A stretch of 64,000 nt of DNA from Orychophragmus violaceus (GCA_030180135.1 CM058234.1:35746766-35810765); one strand, 5' to 3'. Shown: positions 44,986 to 58,213, numbered from the stretch's first letter. The notes: generated from the sequence alone by a model not told the origin. A program made the numbers and translations.

Positions 44986-47936
44986 ATTCCCCCAAACTTG
45001 AATCTTGCTTGTCCACAAGCAAGCATTAGTCAATCACAACAGGTTGGGAGAAAGGTTTGAAGGCGGGAGCTCATATCCAAAGACAAAACTGAGATCAACA
45101 AGTTCCAATTCGAGTCAACGTCACCAAGATGCAACCAAATTAGGCTTACTCCAAAAATTTAGCCATGCTCATCAAGACAAAACTCTTAGCTCAATTCTCA
45201 ACCTAGACAAGCATTCCTATCAACTAGCTCTTTAACATTCATTAGGTTTTCAAGTGGATCTTACTCAATGCAAGGTGATCAAACTCATTTGGCAAAGGGA
45301 CAAGGTTTTGAGATTAAAGTGATCTCAATAAAAAGAGGGGTTTATTCCAAAAGCATGAAGGTTCTCTCATAAAGAAGTGAATGAGCTATAGTAAAATGCT
45401 AAGAGTTAGAGGCAATTGGTGCATACTAGGTTGATTTCCATCTACCCATGCCCCAATTACTTCTTCTCCTAATCTAGCCCACCTAAATGGATACTACCCT
45501 TGACCAAGGCTATTTTTGCCTCATCCCCTTTTCTCAATCAGATACCTTCCAATCAAACTCCCCAAGGATCAATAAAGACTTTTCAAAACAGTGGCAAATC
45601 TTTTCTTTTTAACTTAGCTCAAATCTTTCTTTAGCAATGGTCTCTTTTCTTTCTTTAAGTTGAGCCTTTGGCTTCTTTTCATTTCAAAATATGAGACACT
45701 TTTCTTTTCTTTAAACACATAAGAGCTTTTCTTCTTTTAAAACACTTTGCCAACAAACATAAGATCCCAACCAAAATCCCTTTCATTCTTTCTTTTCTTT
45801 ACTCTCTTTCTCCTTTCCCAATTCCTCCCCCAAACTTGGATTCTAGCCTATTGCAAAGCTAAAGGTGCTGAGCTTGCACTATATGGAAATTTCCCCTAGT
45901 CGCCTCATACTCAACACTTTTTACCTAGCTCATTCAAGAAAATAGGCCTACCTCTCAACAAGAGTGTTTATGGTTTGAAAGAAGGGTGGCGAAAGGTATG
46001 GAGTCTATTCAAGCAGGCGAGAGTGGTAAAAGGGATAAGAATGCTTGAATATTTTCAGAGTATCCATGAGTTTAACACACAAAGCATGAGCAAGATAATT
46101 AGATGTCATCATTAAAGTTCTCACTTAGGTAGAGCTAGTGTCAATTCAAAGCCTATTTCAGTTTCAAACCAAGTTTCAAAGCAAGCAATCCGAGCATGGT
46201 TCGTCTTAACTTTCTAGCCTTTCTTGAATTGCAATCTTAGTACAATCAACTAGCTCAAACAACTAGCATAAAGAACAAGTCATCACTCAATAATTCTTAC
46301 AAGGAAATTCAATCATTGCTCCCTATGCATGCGTCCTATATGATGCAACTAGACTCGATCCTATGATGCAAGTGCAACTACATGCTTTCTTTTTGAAATT
46401 TTTTGAAATTTTTTCAATTTTTTTGGTTTTTTTTTCTATGCCATAAATGAAATGCATGAGACTCAAGTGATATAAAAGAAAAATAAGATGAAAAGAAACA
46501 TGATTAGCAACTGGTCTCTCCCTCAAACTTAAATCACACAGTCCCTTGTGTGAAAGAAGCAAGGAAGAAAAACCGGGAAAACAAACAAATGCAAGAAAAG
46601 AAAAGAGGCAAAATATTTACAAAGGTTGGAGTGTTACTTGGAGAGTGGAATGGAGAGGAGGAATGGGAGGTGGAAGCATCTTTGATTTGGCATGAGACTT
46701 CCCCAATATTAGACCATTGCATTGGCTTCTCATCCTTAGATGTAGTATTGAAGTCCCTTGCTCAATCCCAAAACTCATTCCCTTCTTCTTTGCATTTATC
46801 CCAAAGCTCCTCAAAAAGATAGACATGGGAATTCCTCCCAAGTGAGCTTGTTTTGAGTCACTAAGCTTGACTATCCCTTCACTCTTTTTGGTTAGGGGTG
46901 TGTCATGAGTTTGTATCACCGGGATCATACTCATCGTAGAACCGCCCCCTAAACTCCTTCATCCTTATTTTCTCAAAAGGGATCTTCCTTGGATCATGAA
47001 AGCTTGGTGATATGGTGGAGACTATATGAAGGTAGTTGTGAAAGGCTTGAGCCATTGGATATCCATCTTCTTCATCCTCCTTGAAGGATTCTTCATTGGG
47101 ACCATCTTGTTTCTCCATAGGAATTCCTCCAATTGGCTTTTGCATGGTATTTGGTTGCTTTGGCACTTCTTCCATGATTGAGAGCTCATATTGTGTGCTC
47201 TCTTCCTTGATCTCCTTGCACTTAACAACCAACCCATATTTATAGGGCTCTTCCTTATCTCTCACAACTTCTCTTACTCCTTCATTATTGCTATTGGTTG
47301 AATGATCCATGAATGTCTCTTCATCATCCTCTTCTTCATACTCAATCACAAGATCTTCACCAACAGTGCAACCAAGAAGCATTTCAAATTCCTTGATAGT
47401 CTCTTCAGCTTCTTTCAAGAACTTATCTTGGAATTGAGCATTCTCCTCATGTGTTGGCTCAACAATACTTGCATCTTGAGGCAGATGAGCAAAATCATTG
47501 TTGATCATCCTTAAGCTCTCATTGTACCTCTCTTGTCCTTCCAATGCCATTCTTGCCAAGTTGAGAAGCTCTTCATCACATGATTGGGAGGAGTAAGATG
47601 CTTCATGCTCATGCTCCATGCTCCAAGATTGGTATCCATCACCATATCCATATTGGTACTCATGAGAATAGTACTCATTTGGAAGATCACCTTGATAAGT
47701 GGATGTGCTTTCAAAACCATGATGGCTTGTAGGGTCCCAAGGCAACTCTCTTTCTTGATCTTCTAGCATAGCCCTCAACATTAAAGCTATCATTGAAGCC
47801 ATGCTCTCTTCCTTATGATTGTACCTTGCAAAAACAACAAACACTTGAAAGAGAGTTAGTAACCAAGACTTGAACTAAATAGGAATAGAAAACGAATTGA
47901 TATATCCAGAATCCCAAAATGGCAACGGCGCCAAAT
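44986..47936 (-). other. element E internal region, copy 2
   Basis: 2951 bp, the same length as 40675-43625. Differences noticed are single bases, for example near 45439, 45659, 45903 and 46522. It holds the second gag-like ORF and the second primer site. Confidence 0.92.
46903..47802 (-). CDS. gag-like ORF of element E, copy 2
   Basis: The same 299 residues as the frame at 42592-43491, from the ATG at 47802. No coding difference was noticed, in line with a very recent duplication by recombination. Confidence 0.6.
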   Translation of the reverse strand: MASMIALMLRAMLEDQERELPWDPTSHHGFESTSTYQGDLPNEYYSHEYQYGYGDGYQSWSMEHEHEASYSSQSCDEELLNLARMALEGQERYNESLRMINNDFAHLPQDASIVEPTHEENAQFQDKFLKEAEETIKEFEMLLGCTVGEDLVIEYEEEDDEETFMDHSTNSNNEGVREVVRDKEEPYKYGLVVKCKEIKEESTQYELSIMEEVPKQPNTMQKPIGGIPMEKQDGPNEESFKEDEEDGYPMAQAFHNYLHIVSTISPSFHDPRKIPFEKIRMKEFRGRFYDEYDPGDTNS

Positions 47937-49296
47937 TGATAACAAAGATTTTTGCAATCCTTTGAGGTACCAATTCCTCAAGCGTATCGTAGTAGCTTTG
48001 AGGTATCGAACCTATTCTGGGATGGATAAAACCAATAAGCAAACACTAAACCTTCAGAGTCAAATCAAACAATTTGGTTTTTAGTTTCTAACAATCCTAA
48101 CAAAAGCAAATCAAACCGAAGTAAACAAAAGCAAATAAACAAACGATTCAATCAATGACAAGAATAAGGCCCAAGGGTTAAGGTCAACGGATAGGTGACT
48201 CGGGATGATCAAGGAATCCTAATTCAAACTTCTAAAAGCTAATCTCCTAGCAAGGAACACACCAAGTAAATCAGTTTAATCTCTTAATACCAATTCTTCA
48301 CTTAATCTTAACTCAAGAACAAATCATCATTTGTGAATTAAAATCAAACGAGCATTCAAACAGGTTCCAATCAGCAAACAATCACTCTAGACATATATTT
48401 TCATGTGCTAGAATGTGAAAGTCCTAACAAAGCTAAATACTAGAATTTCATTGAACATGTTGTGAACAAGAAATTCTAAACATCCTAACCAATGTGATCA
48501 AGATTAATTAGGCATTAAGCACACTTTGCTAGATGAGATCTTAAACAATTAACCACTAGAAATCCATTGATCACCCCAAATCAACCTAATCCTACCTAAC
48601 CCATAAGCCTATGGAGAACTACTCACTAATCATAACTAGATCAACAAAACTCATAGGAATATAGTTGATCATGGAGATTGGTGAGAGATTGAGAGATTTG
48701 TAGAAGGAATAACAAAGAAAATACTAGATTAATCTCAAGAATCAAATTTGTTCTTACAAAAGAGTTTAGAACATCAAAAACAGCTTAAGGAACAAAAAGA
48801 AATAGGTTTTTGGCTTAAATAGTCTAAAGGGTGCGAGCCGGGTCAACCCAGAACAAACCGGGTGTTGACCCGGATCCGGTACATCTTCTGGGGCGCGTAT
48901 CGTCCCGGCCAGCCGATATCCGGGCCGATATCGAGTCTCGGATTTATTTGGCACAAGCTGTATCGGCTCATCCACCCGATATCCCGACCGATATGGCTCC
49001 TTCCGAATTAAACCGAGAGCGTGTATCGGCCTGCAAGCCGATATCTTGGCCGATATGACCTCCTGCTGCCTCTTTATTGGTCCTTCAAGCTCCAAACTCC
49101 CCATCCAGCTCCAAATCATCTGCAAAAAACACAAGGAAACACTCCAAATGCAAGCCTAAAGTGCCTACTCCTAGTCCTAAACAACTCTAGACTCTAGATG
49201 TGACAATGACTCGACAAAATGGTATGAATGATGGAGAAAAGAAGTCAAAACAAGAACTATATACACGCCTAAATGCATGAAAATGTATGAATATCA
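47937..49296 (-). repeat. LTR 3 of element E (5' LTR)
   Basis: 1360 bp. It carries several private variants in its high-coordinate part, such as TATCGTCCCGG for TATCGGCCCGG near 48899 and ACACGCC for ACAAACC near 49265. Confidence 0.95.
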
Positions 49297-49301
49297 CCCA
49301 C

Positions 49302-50039
49302 CCAGCGTTTGTCAAATCTGAACTGTCCTCGCCTTTTTGTATTTTTTCCTCTATGTTTGCCACTATCGGCCGATGATCCGAACCTATCATTCCCAAATAT
49401 TCCACTTAGGAACAAGGATATATTGTGTGCCAATCTTCATTAGCTAATGCTCTATCCAAATTACACCTTACAAGTTGCTTTCCTCTTCAGCCTCACCAAG
49501 AGAGCGAGTCTCCAATTGTTGGGAACTCTATTAAACCACAATCTGTGATCATATTATTAAAAGACACGAACGTTGATGCCTGACGTACTGTTCCTCCCTC
49601 TTGTTCATGATTTCTTGTAATTTCATTAAGATCCCCTATAATGAACCATGGTTTTGTCCTGTTTAAACCATATCGTGTTAGTCTTTCCCACACCTGATCT
49701 CTTAGTTTTTGTACCGGCTCACCATAAAAAAAAAGAAATGGATACTTTTTTCCCTTGTATCTCCGCATCAACGTCAATAATTATGTTGCTCGAGAAAATG
49801 ATATCCACATTAAACTCATTATTATAATATAGTGTCAGCCCTCCACTGGCACCTCTTGGTTCTACCGTAAAAAGCTTATCATATCTGAAATGACCCATGA
49901 ATTTCTGTGTGAATCTGTTTTCTTGTTTGGTCTCGGAAAGAAAAAGGAAATCCGGTTTATGTTTGTGCCAAATCTCCCGTAAATAACTGATAGTCCATTT
50001 GCTTCCCATACCTTGACAATTCCAACTCAAAATTCTCAT
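49302..50039 (-). pseudogene. LINE-2 ORF2, 5' part: endonuclease
   Basis: Apurinic-type endonuclease domain starting at ATG 50039 (MRILSWNCQGMGS). Visible catalytic landmarks are the N of WNC, E of LSETKQ, D/N of IIGDLNEI (about 49650) and GSDHRPI (about 49376). A frameshift near 49730-49770 and another near 49490 break the frame. It is cut at 49302 by element E; across the join the frame reads RFDKRWVGKDGLMETI, which shows the two sides were contiguous. Confidence 0.88.
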
Positions 50040-50048
50040 ATTAATAAT

Positions 50049-51140
50049 TTAGAAATTCCAATCTGTATCGAATTTTGAGTGAATAGCCCAAAATTCAAGT
50101 GATATAATTATATGTATAATCACTAGTCCATAATTTAACCAGTCAACCATGGCATGTCTAAACCAATAACAAAGTTTCCATCCACAATCAGTTTCCCCAA
50201 AAACGAAGAACCATGATTCGTCTAAAACCATAATATTTTTGTTTATGCCATGGAGGTCCGAGCTTCTTCTAGCGCTCCCCTCTTCGGAAGACTCATTATG
50301 AGTATCTTCCTTTCCATTCAAGCTTTTGTGTTGCTTAGTACAATTCTTACCATATTTCCTCCTTGATGTACTACGCCTCTCCAATATCCAACTTGAAGTA
50401 TCTTCCTTGATCATGAAAGTCGATAACCATCCCAAAGCACTTCGTCCAACTAATAAGGTTAACAATAAAATCTGATCCTGACATTTGCATTGGCGACATA
50501 TCTTTGCTCTCGTATCGAGCATCAATAATCCAGAGATGATCATCTCGACCACCAAATTTCCAAACCTTGAACAAAAACTCAGAAAAGACAATATCCAATA
50601 TTCCATAGTCCTTTCGCCTGTACAATCCTTTGTACTTGTAAAGCTGTCGGCTTGACCATAACATAGGTCCCATGTAAAAATCCAATCGAAACCAGTTAGT
50701 AGAACATTAGCTTTCACCCATGACTTTAAATCCGAGTTCTTTGTACCCCTTATCATGATCCATAACATCCTGCATCCTATATCTTCACAAGTCCTTACAA
50801 TCCTTATGCTACTGCCACCATCAACACATTTGACCCAAAGAAGTATCATTACACTCCAAGATCCATGCAATTTTGTATCAAATACTCCAACCATTGACCA
50901 CCACAAAGAAACATAACCCTTATTATTACTTTGATTAAATGATAGAGCAAAGCCACATGACTTCAAGTCAGAATGACCCATCCATACGTAGCTTAAAGAC
51001 GGTACAACCGTAGACATAATTGAAATAAACCGAACAACAACATAAGCAACTTGCTTCCCCCTAGCTTGAAAGAGAGTCCAATATCCAACTAGATTCCCCC
51101 GAACTATAACTTGAAAGCTTATTGAATTCATAAAAAACAT
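50049..51140 (-). other. 363-codon ORF between LINE-2 ORF1 and ORF2, unrecognised
   Basis: An open frame of 1092 bases in the spacer between ORF1's stop (51170) and the endonuclease ATG (50039), same strand as the LINE. It is rich in Trp, Ile, Leu, Ser and Cys, with no motif I recognise and no coherent hydropathy pattern. It may be a real accessory ORF of this LINE lineage or chance openness of a 1-kb spacer. Length alone makes it worth noting; I cannot assign a function. Confidence 0.3.
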
Positions 51141-51169
51141 ATAATCAAAAGTACTTAGATCCTGAGACC

Positions 51170-51654
51170 TTAGACTGCCATACCATGATCTGGTTCGATC
51201 ATGACCTCCTTTGCAACTCCCGCCTCATTTTCCTTCTCCATAGTCCATGCTCCTATTGCAGGCGGCTTCTTTCTTGGCGAAGTCAAGGTCTGAACAAGCC
51301 TCTTCTTTCCGAGACGACCCATCATGATAGGTGCCCCACCAATACCCTTTTTCTTCCCCACCACCTTCCTTACCTCTCCTTCCTTCCCAATATCCACCTT
51401 TAATTTCATTTTCTTGTCCTCCAGTTGTAAACCTGCATATTGTTCCTGGTGTTTTTCCCCGTTAGATTGATCCATATGCTCAGTATCTCCTGTCTCTCAT
51501 TCCTCATTGTTTGTTTCGTCCAACAAGTCCATCAGGTCATCAATGTTACCCAAACTCTGCAGCTCCATACCCAAGGGATCAGAATCTAGGAGAGGATTCT
51601 CATCATCGCTGACCTCCTTCCCCACGATCTTCTCTTGAATTACACCATCTTGTT
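51170..51654 (-). pseudogene. LINE-2 ORF1, C-terminal part
   Basis: Continues ORF1 on the far side of the copia insertion. An acidic stretch (DDENPLLDSDPLGMELQ, about 51610-51560) precedes a basic tail (MGRLGKKRLVQTLTSPRKK) ending at 51170. One stop codon lies near 51500. Plant LINE ORF1 proteins typically end with such a basic region. Confidence 0.75.
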
Positions 51655-51659
51655 CTGTC

Positions 51660-52341
51660 TGTAGGAATTTCTAGCAGTTCTAATCAGGATTAGCAACCCT
51701 AGTCTGAATTCCGAGCCTAGGATCTAAGGTTCATGTAATTGAATCTATGGGATCTCAGATTTACCTGATGATTAGCAGCGGAAGGTTTGCAGATAATCGA
51801 GATCACGAAGCACCTCAAACGATGTGCCTCTACTGGTATCCACACACACACAAACTGGACAGGAGGGATGCTAGTGCCTGTAAGAGATCTAATCTCTCGA
51901 GAGGTTTCTATCTCGTTCTGGTGGCTGTGAAAATAGGTTGGGGATCAGTTTAGGTCGACCATATATCTTATATATGTCGACTTAAACCATAACGGAAATA
52001 ACCAACGATTAAACCGAATTAATCTGATTAATCCACGAGTTGCATCGATCGATGCACTATTTGCATCGATCGACACTGCCACAGAATATTGATATCGAAT
52101 GCATATCATATATGCATTCACTGGATCATTACATTAATGATCAACCTCGTCTTTAACGCCCAGTTTTCTTAGGTGTGTGACCCTGTAGGATCATATAACA
52201 CTAGCAATGAGTTCTCAACTCATTGATCATAAGTGGCTTCTAGCAAAGCGTTATGACTACCTAGTGTTATGTGATTGTCTCATCTCGACTATACGACTTT
52301 CACTTAGAGTAAGTACAATAGATTTCAGGACATTCCCAACA
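51660..52341 (-). repeat. 3' LTR of copia element
   Basis: TGTAGGAATT start and CCCAACA end on plus. It contains GCATCGATCGATGC-type motifs at about 52041-52073. On minus, the polypurine tract AAGTGGGAGAT (52342-52352) adjoins it. Confidence 0.95.
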
Positions 52342-52352
52342 ATCTCCCACTT

Positions 52353-53163
52353 GTACTGGAATCATCTATTCCCTTAATCTCTTTGTAGCTATATCTCAGT
52401 CTAGCATAAGGCAAGAACCCTGTCATCCTTATTGAGCCAGATCACGTTTATCGAATCCCGATTTGTACTGATAAAACAAACGACTGACAATCACCTCGTT
52501 TGAGCGCGGCCACGCATTTCCAGTATCAAATCTTCGATAGGCCCATAGATATTTAACTCCTGTTATATAGAAGGTACAAATCCCATCTTGTTCCATCCAT
52601 GTCTCTTTTATATCTCATGATACGCCTAATCAATGTCTTTATGATCACCAGTTACGGCTGACGTTTGACAAAGTCAAGACGAACCAATCCATATAAGAGA
52701 GGACATGATGAACTCAGGTCTAAGGACTTTACTCTTCAGTCGTAATGAGAAACTCTTATGACACTCATATAACATCTTGTAGAGTTCTCATTAACGGGTC
52801 AAGTCCGATCATGTGTTCTCTAACACACATCTATGTGATTGACTTTAATACACTTATTAAATGACTCCATGAAACATAGTCATCAGTCACCTCACATACT
52901 AGTCTCACGTGGTTGTTAATGTCCCATTTTAACAACCTCGACTAGGGACCATTTATAATTTATGTCATTTGTTTCTTATAGGGTTTCATGATCAAGTCAC
53001 ATACTTGATGACCTATAAAATGTCATAAATTACTTTTGGACAATTATTTAATAACACAATTAAATAATACTGAAACAATTTCATTAAAATAACATAACCA
53101 AATTATGTTGTACGAACATCAAGTCATAACTAAAACCAAATATAACTCCCACTGAAAATAAGA
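52353..53163. other. copia 3' non-coding region
   Basis: About 800 bp between the RNase H stop codon and the polypurine tract. No open frame or domain was recognised. Confidence 0.6.
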
Positions 53164-56100
53164 TCATATCTTAAGAAATCTAATGCCTACAGCAGCAGTA
53201 TGAAACTCATGCTTAGGCCTTGGGAGGGGCTTGGTCAGTGGATCAGCAACATTCTCATCTGTCGGGACTCTGCTGATCTTCACATCTCCTCTATTCACAA
53301 TATCACGGATAAGGTGATATCTCCTTTCTATGTGTTTGGATTTCTGGTGTGATCTAGGTTCCTTTGCTTGCGCAATGGCTCCATTGTTGTCACAATATAA
53401 AGCCACTGGCTCAGAAATGATAGGAATCACACCAAGTTCAGTGATGAACTTCTTGATCCAAACAGCCTCCTTTGCCGCTTCAGAAGCAGCGAGGTACTCA
53501 GCTTCAGTTGTGGAATCTGCTACAGTGTCCTGCTTGGAACTCTTCCAGCTGACTGCACCGCCATTCAGGCAGAAGATGTAACCAGATTGCGATCGGAAAT
53601 CATCTTTGTCTGTCTGAAAACTTGCGTCTGTGTAACCACTTACTACCAGCTCATCACTTACTCCATACACCAAGAACTTATCCTTAGTATTTCTCAAATA
53701 CTTCAGAATATTCTTGACTGCTGTCCAGTGACTTTCACCTGGATCCGATTGGTATCTACTCGTCATGCTTAAAGCACAAGCAACATCTGGACGAGTACAG
53801 AGCATGGCATACATGATGGATCCCAACGCCGAGGCATAGGGAATCCGACTCATGCGATCTCGCTCAGCAGGTTTTTCAGGACACTGCTTCTTGCTGAGAC
53901 TTATGCCATACGACATTGGTATGAAGCCTTTCTAGGAATCTTGCATTCTGAACCTGTGTAAGACTTTATCGATATAAGTGTCTTGACACAGTCCAATTAA
54001 CTTGTTTAATCTATCTCTATAGATTCTTATTCCAAGAATATACGCGGCTTCTCCCATGTCTTTCATTGAAAAACAACTTCCGAGCCAAGTCTTAACAGAC
54101 TGTAACAACGGAACGTCATTTCCGAGAAGAAGTATGTCATCTACATACAACACGAGAAATGCAACTGCGCTCCCACTAGTCTTCTTGTAAACACATGGTT
54201 CTTCTTCGCTTCTGATGAAATCAAACTTTTTGACTGCTTCATCAAAACGAAGATTCCAACTCCGAGATGCTTGCTTCAATCCATAAATGGATCGATGAAG
54301 CTTGCATACTTTCCTAGCTGCATTAGGATCGATGAAACCTTCGGGCTGTGTCATGTACACATCCTCTTCCAGTATTCCATTAAGGAAAGTTGTTTTCACG
54401 TCCATCTGCCAGATCTCATAATCATAATGAGCAGCTGTTGCTAGGAGAATCCGTATGGATTTAAGCATGGCGACAGGTGAATAGGTTTCTTCATAGTCAA
54501 TACCATGAATTTGTTTGAAACCTTTTGCCACTAGCCTTGCTTTATATATCTGAATATTTCCATCCACATCAATTTTCTTCTTGAAAATCCATTTACACTC
54601 AATGGGTCTTGCACCATCGGGTAACTCAACCAAAGTCCATACTTGGTTCTGTGACATGGATCCCATTTCGGATTCAGCGGCTTTCAGCCACTTTTCGGAG
54701 TCAGGGCTCATCATTGCTTCTTCAAAATTCGCTGGCTCGTCACTGTCAATGATCAACAAATCATGACAATTGGTTACGAGAAATCCATATCTCTCGGGTT
54801 CGTGACGGATCCTTTCGGATCTTCGAATTTCAGGCTCCACAGGCGTTGGCTCTACAACTCTTTGTAGATCCAACTGTTGCTCCTCCACAATGGGCTGGGC
54901 GGTTTCCTGTGGCTCTCGAACTTCTTCGAGTTGTACTTTACTCCCACTGTTTCTCTTGGAAAGAAACTCTCTCTCAAGAAAAACACAGTTCCGAGCAACA
55001 AACACTTTGTTCTCGGATTGGTTGTAAAAGTAGTACGCCTTGGTTTCCTTAGGATAACCAACGAAGTAGCACTTATCAGATTTGGGTTCGAGCTTATCTG
55101 TAATTAATCGCTTAACATAAGCTTCGCAACCCCAAATCTTCAGGAAAGACAAACTCGGAAACATTTCCAGTCCACATCTCATGTGGTGTCTTTGCAACTG
55201 ATTTTGACGGAACCCTATTAAGTGTAAACGCAGACGTTTCTAGAGCGTATCCCCAAAAGGATAATGGAAGAGTTGAGAGACTCATCATTGATCGAACCAT
55301 ATCTAATAAAGTTCGATTCCTCCTCTCGGACACCCCATTCCATTGTGGTGTTCCAGGAGGAGTGAGTTGTGAAACAATTCCACAATCTCTCAAATGATCA
55401 CTGAATTCTTGGCTTAAGTATTCTCCTCCACGATCTGATCGAAGAGCCTTAATACTTTTGCCAAGTTGATTATGTACTTCATTTTGGAATTCTTTGAACC
55501 TTTCAAAAGATTCCGACTTGTGTCTCATTAAATAGACATAGCCATACCTGCTGAAATCATCAATGAAGGTAATGAAGTATCGAAAATTTCCTCTGGCACT
55601 TGTGCTCATTGGGCCGCACACATCTGTATGTATAAGGCCCAATATGTCACTGGCCCTTTCATTTGATTTGTTGAAAGGGGCCTTAGTCATTTTGCCTAGT
55701 AAACAAGATTCACATTTCTCACATGATTCATAATCAAATGAGCCCAGAAGCCCATCACTATGGAGCTTTTGGATCCATTTCTCGTTTATGTGGCCCAAAC
55801 GACAATGCCAAAGAAAAGTCTGATTCGTGTCATTTGATTTGAATCTCTTGGTGTTAATGTTATAGATTGGTGCAGTCTGGTTTAAAACATAAAGCCCATT
55901 CTCTAATGGGCTGCTACCATAAAATATATCATTGTAATCAAAAGAACAACATTTATTCTTAATTGAAAACTGATATCCTTCCACATCCATAATAGGAATG
56001 GAAATAATATTTCTGCTTATATCAGGTACATAGTAGCAATTATTAAGCTTTAAAACCAAACCAGAAGGTAAAGACAAGTTATATGTTCCTACGGCTAATG

Positions 56101-57130
56101 CAGCAACTCTTGCTCCATTCCCCACGCGCAGGTCCACTTGTCCCTTTTCCAACTTCCTACTGTTGCTTAGGCCCTGCATATTTGTACAAATATGAGCACC
56201 ACAACCGGTATCCAATACCCAAGAAGTAGAACCAGAAGTAGTAACATTTACTTCTATAACATAAATACCTGAAGATGAAGTCTCGAAAGTCTTCTTCTTC
56301 TTCTTCTTTTCTTCCAAGAATTTGTTGCAATTTCTCTTCCAATGCCCAAGCTCTTTACAGTAATGGCACTTATCAGTCTCAGATGGGCCCGGCTTGGGCT
56401 TCGGGGCTGGCGCAGGCGTGTCCTGGTTCTCAACCTGGACTGCCTTGCCCTTTCCCTTACCCTTGCCAAGTTTCTTAAACTTCTTACCTCCTTGTACCAT
56501 AAGTACATTAGGAGTGCCCTTCTTGATATTAGGCTCAGCTGTCTTGAGCATGCCATGCAGCTCAGTCAACGTCTTCGTCAAGTTGTTCATGTTATAGTTC
56601 ATAACAAACTGATCATAGCTTGACGGCAGTGACTGCAGAATGATGTCAGTAGCCAACTCTTGGCTAATGGGACAATCCAGCCTCCCCAGGTTATCAATAT
56701 AACCCATCATCTTAATGACATGAGGACTGACTGGACCGTCCTTTGGTAGCTTGCATTCAATGAGAGATTTAACCGTCTGGTACCTCTCAGTTCGTGCTTG
56801 CTCCTGAAACATACTTTTCAGGCTAGTGATCATCTCCACTGGCGACTCCACGTTCTCGTATTGCTTTTGCAAATCCGAGTTCATGGTAGCCAACATGAGA
56901 CAATTTACATCGACCACATCATTAGAGTGCTTATCCCAAGCACTCCTTTCTGCATGTGGAGCATTGGCTCTCGGTTTTTCAGGGAGAACAGTTTCCAGGA
57001 CATAGTCCTTTTTCTCCTGCTTGAGAACAATTCTCAAGTTCCGATACCATTCGAGAAAATTCGATCCAGTTAACTTGTCCTTCTCAAGGACGGATCACAG
57101 GGAGAAAGAGTTATTATGAGTGTTAGTCAT
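53164..57130 (-). pseudogene. copia gag-pol, broken
   Basis: ATG at 57130, then a gag with UBN2-like helical region and knuckle CHYCKELGHWKRNC (about 56360). It continues with protease DTGCGAH (about 56205), integrase zinc part (H of CRLGHINEKW to CEKCESC) and the integrase core (HTDVCGP, LRSDRGGEY, WNGVSERRNRT). The RT is at 54760-54000 (WQMDVKTTFLNG, then YVDDILLLG at about 54130) and the RNase H at 53900-53200 (ADSTTEAEYLAA, YCDNNGA). Lesions are a TGA at 57095-57097 shortly after the start, a one-base frameshift at about 55158-55163 between integrase and RT, and a TAG at 53932-53934 between RT and RNase H. The catalytic motifs themselves are conserved. Confidence 0.92.
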
Positions 57131-57724
57131 AGCTGAGAACAAAGAAAGGTAAAAGGTTTAGTTATGATGTTCAAGGAATGAGAAGTCTTAACTTTTAAGA
57201 AACTCGCATTATATTCAAACAATGTTTCCTCAGATGAATATAATGATCTAAGACCCATACTTCACTAAATTCAAGTGAGCCACTGGCTATCACTCAACTT
57301 TAGCTATCTAGGTAAGCAACAACTTTGCTAGTTATATCCAATATAACTCTTGGTTGTGGATTGACATCTTATGTCCAATCCACCTGATGTCTCTGAGCCC
57401 AAAACGATTTTGATGGCCCAGTCAAGTAAACCAATCTCTTCAGTCATGTAATTGTCGATGTCTTGCACTGCAAATCCATCAACACGATTACCTCTGTCTT
57501 ACTCATGAAATTGTGGACATCTTGCACTGCAAGTCTATCACACAATTAAATGGGTCTTGACAGTTGACAAGATTGGAAAGACATCAATTATCACTTGATA
57601 TTTGATTGAGGAACAGAACTATTTAAAACGTTTAGTTTTATTATGTTTTAATTCTTCTAATTAAATGATTTGTCTTGGTTTGGTTCTGTGGTTTCAGGTT
57701 CCATAACCTAAACCATCGAATCTT

Positions 57725-58080
57725 TTGTCGACCGACACTACTTTAGTGTCGATCGATGCATATTAACCAAAACCAATCTGCGATAACCGATCAATCCAAT
57801 TGATCCGGTTTTGAGTACCGGTCGGTGTCGATCGATGCTACATTAGCATCGATCGATGCCAACCCAATCGCAATCAACCATTCTTAGCGTTTAACCATCA
57901 TTAACCAAGCTCGATAACCGGTCCAATCCAATTGAACCGATTCATCAATCTAGCGAGGTGTGTGTCGACCGACACAACTATTGTGTCGATCGACACTAGG
58001 CGAAACATAAGTTTTATTCGGGTTTTCGCCCTGTGTCGATCGATGCCGGATTGGCATCGATCGACACCATGCGAAAAGGC
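57725..58080. repeat. cluster of CGATCGATGC / GTCGATCGACA motifs in copia leader
   Basis: Four pairs: GTCGACCGACAC/GTGTCGATCGATGC (about 57727-57760), GTGTCGATCGATGC/GCATCGATCGATGCC (57825-57860), GTGTCGACCGACAC/GTGTCGATCGACAC (57960-57997) and GTGTCGATCGATGC/GGCATCGATCGACACC (58034-58068). Each pair is near-palindromic. It lies between the primer site and gag. Confidence 0.85.
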
Positions 58081-58213
58081 CCTAAAACGTTTTCGAACAG
58101 AACCCTAAACTAGGTTTTCATAAAAACGAATTTTAGCAAGTTTGTATCAACCATACACAGATTCAGATTCAACTAATCTAATCAACATGCTATAGATTCA
58201 ATGGAACCCTAAG

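Larger units (their letters stand above)
39315..49296 (-). mobile_element. element E: tandem LARD (LTR-internal-LTR-internal-LTR)
   Basis: Three 1360-bp LTRs separated by two 2951-bp internal regions, the whole flanked by one perfect target duplication CCCAC (39310-39314 and 49297-49301). Orientation is minus: polypurine tracts adjoin LTRs at 40675 and 44986, and primer sites adjoin at 43603-43624 and 47914-47935 (TGGCGCCGTTGCC then diverging from tRNA-Asp). The two internals differ at only a few sites by eye. Each carries one gag-like ORF and no pol, so the unit is a LARD. The triple-LTR layout with one duplication fits unequal crossing-over between LTRs. Confidence 0.95.
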
